DNA from: Massilia timonae CCUG 45783 | GTDB taxonomy: Bacteria; Pseudomonadota; Gammaproteobacteria; Burkholderiales; Burkholderiaceae_D | Reading direction: 5' to 3' | Assembly (NCBI RefSeq): GCF_000315425.1 | Contig: NZ_JH992922.1 | Coordinates: 793,560 to 857,559 of the forward strand | Length of the DNA stretch: 64,000 bases | Shown here: positions 59,284-64,000 of the stretch, one piece after another | How positions within the stretch are numbered: the stretch's first letter is position 1 | Layout of the letters: each line of letters opens with the position of its first letter | Position numbers and translations under genes: made by a program | The notes under the pieces: model-generated | What the model was told of the DNA's origin: nothing | Databases searched by the model: none | What the model saw: only the letters and a program-made list of their open reading frames with translations

Positions 59284-61100
59284 CAGATCGCCTCCGTGCG
59301 CAGCATCAGCCACTCGAATGCCGGGCCTTCGACGTGCGGCGTCAGGCGCGCGCGCACGGTCGCGTGGTAGTCGTTCAGCCACGCGATTTCGTCGGCGCGC
59401 AGCAGGCTGCGATCGATGGGGCGCGTATCGATCGGGCACAAGGTCAGGGTCTCGAAGCCAAGATATTCGCCGAACTCGGACGTCTCGACGTGCTGGTTCA
59501 GCACCAGGTTCTCGATGCGGATGCCCCAGCGTCCCGGACGATAGATGCCCGGCTCGATCGAGGTGATCATGCCCGGCTCCATCGCGGTATGCGGTTCCGG
59601 CGGCACCGCCGGCGAAATCGTCTGCGGGCCTTCGTGCACATTGAGGAAGTAGCCGACGCCGTGGCCGGTGCCGTGGCCGTAGTCGATGCCGGCGGCCCAG
59701 ATCGGGGCGCGCGCGATCGCGTCCAGCATCGGCGCGCGGGTGCCGCGCGGGAAGCGCGCGGCCGACAGGTTGATCAGGCCTTTCAGCACCAGCGTGTAGT
59801 CGCGCTTCTGCGCGGCGCTTGGCGCGCCGACCGGGATCACGCGCGTGATGTCGGTGGTGCCGCCCAGGTACTGGCCGCCCGAATCGATCAGCAGCAGGCC
59901 GTCGCCTTCGATGACGGCGCAGGTGGCTTGTTCGGCGCGGTAGTGCATGATCGCGCCATTGCTGTTGAAGCCGGCGATGGTCGAGAAGCTGGCGCTCACG
60001 AAATGAGGACGGCGCGCGCGCGCGGCGGTGATGCGGGTGTCGATGTCGACTTCATTTAACGGCGCGCGGTTCGGGTCGGCCAGCAGCGGCTCGAGCGCGG
60101 CGAAGAATTCGCACAGCGCGGCGCCATCCTGTTCCATCGCGGCGCGCACGTTCACCGCCTCGCTTTCCAGCTTGCGCGACTTGGCGAAGGTGGTCGGGTT
60201 GATCGCCTCGACCACGTTCACGCCCTGCGCCACGGCGGCGCGCATGCCGGCGGTGACGCGGCGCGGATCGAGCAGCAGGGTCGCGCCTTCCGGCAGAGAC
60301 TCAAGCGCGTGCACGGCATTGGCGTACGGCGCCAGGTGCACGTCGTCGGCTTCCAGGCGGGCGCGCACATCTTGCGGCACCTTGCCCTCGAGGACGAACA
60401 GGGTCGCGTCGCCGCGGCCGATCAGCGCATGCGCCAGGAACACCGGGTTGAAGCTGACGTCGGCGCCGCGCAGGTTGAACAGGTAGGCGATGTCGTCCAG
60501 CGTCGAGATGAAATGGAAGCCCGCGCCATGCGCTTCCATCGCGGCGCGCGTGGCGTGCAGCTTGTCGGCGCGGCTGACGGTGGCGTAGGGCGCGACGTGT
60601 TCGAACACGGGTTCGAGCGGCAGCGATGGACGCTCGCTCCAGACTTCGTCGAGCAGGTCGATGTCGGTGCGCAGGGTCACGCCCCTGGCGGCCAGGGCAT
60701 CTTTCAACAGGCGCGCGCCGGCCAGGCCCAGCACGCGCGCATCGACGGCGGCGGTCTGGCCCGCGGCCAGGTTGGCGGCCAGCCAGTCGACGTGCAGCTG
60801 GCTCGCGGCGCCCGGGATCTTCATCAGCGCGATTTCGGAGCCGGCCAGCTCGGTCTCGGCCTGCGTGAAGTAGCGGCCATCGGTCCAGACGCCGGCGAAA
60901 TTGGCGGTGGCGATGAAGGTGCCGACCGAGCCGGTGAAGCCGGACAGCCATTCGCGGCCCTTCCAGTGGCCGGGCAGGTATTCCGACAGATGCGGATCGC
61001 TCGACGGGACGATGTAGGCGTCGATGCCGTGGCGCGCCATGGCGGCGCGCAGTTGCGCGAGGCGGCCTGCACGTGCGGCCTGGAATTCGTTATGGGACAT
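59283..61100 (-). CDS. Aminopeptidase P family protein (M24 metallopeptidase)
   Basis: 605 aa from ATG 61100. Three-part structure: two creatinase-N-like domains (about 1-310) and a pita-bread catalytic domain. Metal ligands lie in LLIDSGGQYLGGTTDITR (two Asp), the His of GHGTGHGVGYFLNVHEGP, and Glu residues of SIEPGIYRP and GIRIENLVL. Removes N-terminal residues before proline. Matches the long eukaryote-like aminopeptidase P form rather than E. coli PepP (about 440 aa). Confidence 0.93.
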   Translation of the reverse strand: MSHNEFQAARAGRLAQLRAAMARHGIDAYIVPSSDPHLSEYLPGHWKGREWLSGFTGSVGTFIATANFAGVWTDGRYFTQAETELAGSEIALMKIPGAASQLHVDWLAANLAAGQTAAVDARVLGLAGARLLKDALAARGVTLRTDIDLLDEVWSERPSLPLEPVFEHVAPYATVSRADKLHATRAAMEAHGAGFHFISTLDDIAYLFNLRGADVSFNPVFLAHALIGRGDATLFVLEGKVPQDVRARLEADDVHLAPYANAVHALESLPEGATLLLDPRRVTAGMRAAVAQGVNVVEAINPTTFAKSRKLESEAVNVRAAMEQDGAALCEFFAALEPLLADPNRAPLNEVDIDTRITAARARRPHFVSASFSTIAGFNSNGAIMHYRAEQATCAVIEGDGLLLIDSGGQYLGGTTDITRVIPVGAPSAAQKRDYTLVLKGLINLSAARFPRGTRAPMLDAIARAPIWAAGIDYGHGTGHGVGYFLNVHEGPQTISPAVPPEPHTAMEPGMITSIEPGIYRPGRWGIRIENLVLNQHVETSEFGEYLGFETLTLCPIDTRPIDRSLLRADEIAWLNDYHATVRARLTPHVEGPAFEWLMLRTEAI

Positions 61101-61243
61101 GGATAAGTGCGTCGGTCTGGTTTTCCAAGCCACGTATCATACGCCGCAATGCCGCCGAATGGCATTTCCGGGCCATGCATGCCAAGAGGAACGACCCTCC
61201 GCACCGGGATGGCGCATAATGGTCCGGCGTTTAATTGACTGTG

Positions 61244-61834
61244 ATGACCATGCACGACTTCCACCACGAGCGCGCCCGCGCGCTATTGGCGAATGCCACC
61301 CAGATCGTCGAACCCGTCGAAGTGAATGCCGCCGTGCGGCGCGTCGCCGACGAACTCAATGCCCGTTTCAACGCCGAGGGCGCGGCCGAATTCCCGCTGG
61401 TGCTGGGCGTGATGGGCGGCGCGGTGGTGTTTACCGGCCACCTGCTGCCGCAACTGACCTTCCCGCTCGACTTCGACTACATCCACGTCAGCCGCTATGG
61501 CGACGAAGACCGCGGCGGCGAGATCGTGTGGAAGGTGATCCCGCGCCAGAACGTGGTCGGCCGCAAGATCGTGGTGGTCGACGACATCCTGGACGAAGGC
61601 GAGACCCTGGCCCACGTCAAGCAGCGCCTGCTCGACATGGGCGCCGCCGAAGTCATCGTCGTGGTGTTCGCCGACAAGGACCTGGGCCGCGCCAAGCCGA
61701 TCCAGGCCGACCTGGTGGGCTTGACCCTGCCCAACAAGTTCGTGGTCGGCTTCGGCATGGACGTGTATGGCTACTGGCGCAACCTGCCGGGCCTGTGGAC
61801 CATTCGTCAGGAAGACCTGAAGCAGGCGGATTGA
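61244..61834 (+). CDS. hpt: Hypoxanthine-guanine phosphoribosyltransferase
   Basis: 196 aa. Phosphoribosyltransferase fold with GVMGGAVVFTGHLL, the flexible loop, and the PRPP motif VVVVDDILDEGETL, followed by FADKDLGRAKPIQADLVGL and FVVGFGMD. Salvages hypoxanthine and guanine. ATG at 61244 (MTMHDFHHERAR) is chosen over the in-frame TTG at 61235; GTG 61241 is also close. Divergent from the aminopeptidase. Confidence 0.9.
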   Translation: MTMHDFHHERARALLANATQIVEPVEVNAAVRRVADELNARFNAEGAAEFPLVLGVMGGAVVFTGHLLPQLTFPLDFDYIHVSRYGDEDRGGEIVWKVIPRQNVVGRKIVVVDDILDEGETLAHVKQRLLDMGAAEVIVVVFADKDLGRAKPIQADLVGLTLPNKFVVGFGMDVYGYWRNLPGLWTIRQEDLKQAD

Positions 61835-61837
61835 GTC

Positions 61838-62791
61838 TTACAGCGCCAGCCGCGCCCGCGCGGCGTCGTACTCGCGCTTGAGCCGCCCGACCATCTCGGC
61901 CACCGTCGGCACGTCGTCCATCAGGCCTACGCCCTGGCCTGCGCCCCAGATGTCGCGCCAGGCCTTGGCCGCGCCCGAGCCGAAGCTCATCTTGCTCTTG
62001 TCCGATTGCGGCAGGTTGTCCGGATCCAGCCCGGCCGCCACGATCGATTTTTTCAGGTAGTTGCCGTGCACGCCGGTGAACAGGTTGGTGTACACCACGT
62101 CCGCCGCGCTCGATTCGACGATCGCGTCGCGGTAGCCGTCGCTGACGTTCGACTCCTTCGTGGCCAGCCAGCGCGAACCGATGTAGGCGAAGTCGGCGCC
62201 CATCGCCTGCGCCGCCAGGATCGCGTCGCCGGTCGCGATCGATCCGGACAGGGCAATCGGCCCCTTGAAGAACTTGCGCACCTCTCCCACCAGCGCGAAC
62301 GGCGACAGCGCGCCGGCATGGCCGCCGGCGCCGGCCGCCACCAGGATCAGGCCATCGACGCCCGCCTCCAGCGCCTTCTCGGCGTGCCGGATCGAGACCA
62401 CGTCGTGCAGCACGATGCCGCCATACGAGTGCACCGCATCCATCATCTCGCGCGGCGGCGCGCGCAGCGACGAAATGATGATCGGCACCTGGTGCTTGAC
62501 GCACACCTCGACGTCGTGCGCCAGGCGGTCGTTCGATTGATGGACGATCTGGTTGACCGCGATCGGGCCCACTTTCGCGCCCGGATTGGCGGCCGCGTAG
62601 TCGGCCAGCTCGCGCTGCAGGTCGGTCAGCCAGGTGTCGAGCAATTCGGCCGGACGCGCGTTCAGGGCCGGGAAGGAACCGACGATGCCGGCCTTGCACT
62701 GGGCCGCCACCAGGGCGGGACCGCTGGCGATGAACATCGGCGAGGCGATGACGGGAAGGGACAGGTCTTGCAACGCGGCGGGCATCGGCAT
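61838..62791 (-). CDS. Nitronate monooxygenase (2-nitropropane dioxygenase family)
   Basis: 317 aa from ATG 62791 (MPMPAALQDL). FMN-binding TIM barrel with VIASPMFIASGP, NQIVHQSNDR, VAAGAGGHAGALSP and IALSGSIATGDAI. Catalytic His is in the GAGGHAG loop. Oxidises alkyl nitronates. The frame continues upstream but overlaps another reading frame and looks non-coding. Converges on hpt with 3 bp between stop codons. Confidence 0.92.
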   Translation of the reverse strand: MPMPAALQDLSLPVIASPMFIASGPALVAAQCKAGIVGSFPALNARPAELLDTWLTDLQRELADYAAANPGAKVGPIAVNQIVHQSNDRLAHDVEVCVKHQVPIIISSLRAPPREMMDAVHSYGGIVLHDVVSIRHAEKALEAGVDGLILVAAGAGGHAGALSPFALVGEVRKFFKGPIALSGSIATGDAILAAQAMGADFAYIGSRWLATKESNVSDGYRDAIVESSAADVVYTNLFTGVHGNYLKKSIVAAGLDPDNLPQSDKSKMSFGSGAAKAWRDIWGAGQGVGLMDDVPTVAEMVGRLKREYDAARARLAL

Positions 62792-62864
62792 GAAAGGACT
62801 CTCGGTGTTGGGTATCGGGCCATTATAGCCCCAGAAAAAGAACGACCGTGCTAGATTTCTTCCT

Positions 62865-63776
62865 CTAAAGATCGAGCAACATCTCCCCCTCGATGCGCGC
62901 CGCGCCGGCGCGCACCAGCGCTGCGGCTGCCCATTGCGCCAACGCATCGGCATCCAGTCCGAGCACGGTCGGCCGCACCCGCTCGACCAGCGGAATCGAT
63001 GCGAGCAGGCGCGGCAGCGTGGCCACGGCAATCTTCCCACGCTCCAGCAACAGGAACTTGAGCAGCACCTTGACCGCGTTGCGTGCATTGCGTGTCGGAT
63101 CGGCCGCCAGGTAGTCGAGGCGCGCCCTGGCCCGCACCAGGGCCGCATCGACGTCGCCGAACACGGGCCCATGTCCGGGAATGACCACGCGCGGCGCCAG
63201 GCTGCCGATCAGCTCGAGCGTGGCCCCGACCTCGTCGAAGCCGGGCTCCCCGGCCAGCTCGGGGAAGATCACGCCGAAGCCGTCCTGCCACAGCGCGTCG
63301 CCGGACACCAGCACGCCTTCGTCTGCACAAAAGATGAGCAGCGCATGCGGATCATGGCCAGGCGCGGCCAATACCTGCCAGCGCAGGCCGCCCAACGATA
63401 AGGTGTCGCCCGGCGCCAGCACGCCGTCGAAGCCGAAACGCGGGCATTGCTGGCCGGTGGCGCGAAAACTCAGCGCCGCTTCGTCCCAGCGCGCGACCTT
63501 GTCGGCTTCCGGCGCGGGGATCGCGGTGTGGCAGCCGTAGGCGGCCTGCAGGGCCGCGTTGCCGCCGCAGTGGTCGGAGTGCAGGTGGGTGTTGAGCAGG
63601 CGGTCGAGCGGACGGCCGCGCAGCAGGTGGCGCACCAGCGCCAGCGTCTGCGGCGCATGGGTGACGTAGCCGCTGTCGATCAGGGCCGTGTCGTCAGGCC
63701 CGATCAACAGGACATTATTCGACGACAGCCAGTTGCGCTCGAGCACATGAATCGACGGCGGCAAACGCAGGTCCAT
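62865..63776 (-). CDS. MBL-fold metallo-hydrolase
   Basis: 303 aa. Zinc motif THLHSDHCGG (His64, His66, Asp68, His69), further His in LAAPGHDPHALL, Asp in VSGDALWQDG, and PGHGPVFGD. C-terminal extension of about 90 residues, all alpha. A glyoxalase II/LACTB2-like thioester hydrolase is possible; the substrate is not identifiable. ATG 63776 is 9 bp downstream of the DUF1289 stop, so probably one operon. Confidence 0.92.
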   Translation of the reverse strand: MDLRLPPSIHVLERNWLSSNNVLLIGPDDTALIDSGYVTHAPQTLALVRHLLRGRPLDRLLNTHLHSDHCGGNAALQAAYGCHTAIPAPEADKVARWDEAALSFRATGQQCPRFGFDGVLAPGDTLSLGGLRWQVLAAPGHDPHALLIFCADEGVLVSGDALWQDGFGVIFPELAGEPGFDEVGATLELIGSLAPRVVIPGHGPVFGDVDAALVRARARLDYLAADPTRNARNAVKVLLKFLLLERGKIAVATLPRLLASIPLVERVRPTVLGLDADALAQWAAAALVRAGAARIEGEMLLDL

Positions 63777-63785
63777 GGCGCGCCC

Positions 63786-63980
63786 TTACTCGTCGAACAG
63801 CCCGGCTTCGCGGCGCCGGATCTCGGCCCAGATCGCGCGCTTCTCGTCCTCGCTGGCATTGCGCCAGGCGCGGATCTCGTCGATCGTGCGCATGCAGCCC
63901 TCGCACAAGCCGGTTGCCGGCACCATCTTGCAGATATTGATGCAGGGCGAAGGGACGGGAGTGTGCAGTTCTGGAGCCAT
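63786..63980 (-). CDS. DUF1289 family small protein
   Basis: 64 aa. Three Cys in PCINICKM and GLCEGCMRTIDEI and a WRNASEDEKRAIWAEIRRR helix, the DUF1289 pattern (a four-Cys set SPCINIC...LCEGC). Possible metal or Fe-S binding; role unknown. Leads into the MBL hydrolase gene. Confidence 0.9.
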   Translation of the reverse strand: MAPELHTPVPSPCINICKMVPATGLCEGCMRTIDEIRAWRNASEDEKRAIWAEIRRREAGLFDE

Positions 63981-64000
63981 TGCCTGATGCCTGAGCGGAT

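Overview
The window reads as chromosomal DNA of a GC-rich betaproteobacterium, most likely an Oxalobacteraceae member of the Massilia/Telluria/Duganella/Janthinobacterium group. The pointers are the XrtA-associated set (sugar transferase, PrsK, PrsR, hydrolase 1), phaA/phaB polyhydroxybutyrate genes, minCDE, and a hemA-prfA-prmC block. Genus is an inference; no rRNA is present.

Layout. 1-7 kb: right edge of an exosortase A (PEP-CTERM) exopolysaccharide locus. A minus-strand operon encodes a sugar transferase, PrsK, PrsR and a beta-helix protein and converges on a truncated hydrolase 1 gene. 7.6-13 kb: acyltransferase, tRNA-Arg(CCG), di-haem cytochrome c, a PEP-CTERM protein and a secreted beta-helix protein. 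13-17.2 kb: two tandem M13 metallopeptidases. 17.2-28 kb: S41 protease, KASIII-like enzyme, fadH, small unknowns, prolyl aminopeptidase, PLP-dependent deaminase, phaB, phaA. 28.5-36.6 kb: minCDE, AhpD-like protein, response regulator, hemA, prfA, dsbB, prmC. 36.7-42 kb: DUF885 peptidase, gshA, HDAC-like amidohydrolase, ElaA-like acetyltransferase. 42-48 kb: a duplicated HAF-repeat protein with an internal PEP-CTERM, a small secreted ORF, an FKBP lipoprotein, and a lower-GC pair (Asn-synthase-like, GT2). 48.3-64 kb: kup, rarD, ettA, a RAYT transposase, an outer-membrane barrel, alkB and a run of housekeeping or unknown genes through hpt, a nitronate monooxygenase, an MBL hydrolase and a DUF1289 protein.

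How parts fit. PrsK/PrsR is a sensor kinase with a sigma-54 activator. By inspection I find two sequences with correct -24/-12 spacing. One lies just upstream of the PEP-CTERM gene (about 10.89 kb). The other lies upstream of the FKBP lipoprotein gene (about 45.21 kb), next to the HAF/PEP-CTERM gene. This suggests that the two ends of the window belong to one exosortase-linked regulon. The most unusual object is the HAF-repeat protein, whose PEP-CTERM tripartite signal sits in the middle of the chain and is followed by a second signal-like segment and a second HAF domain.
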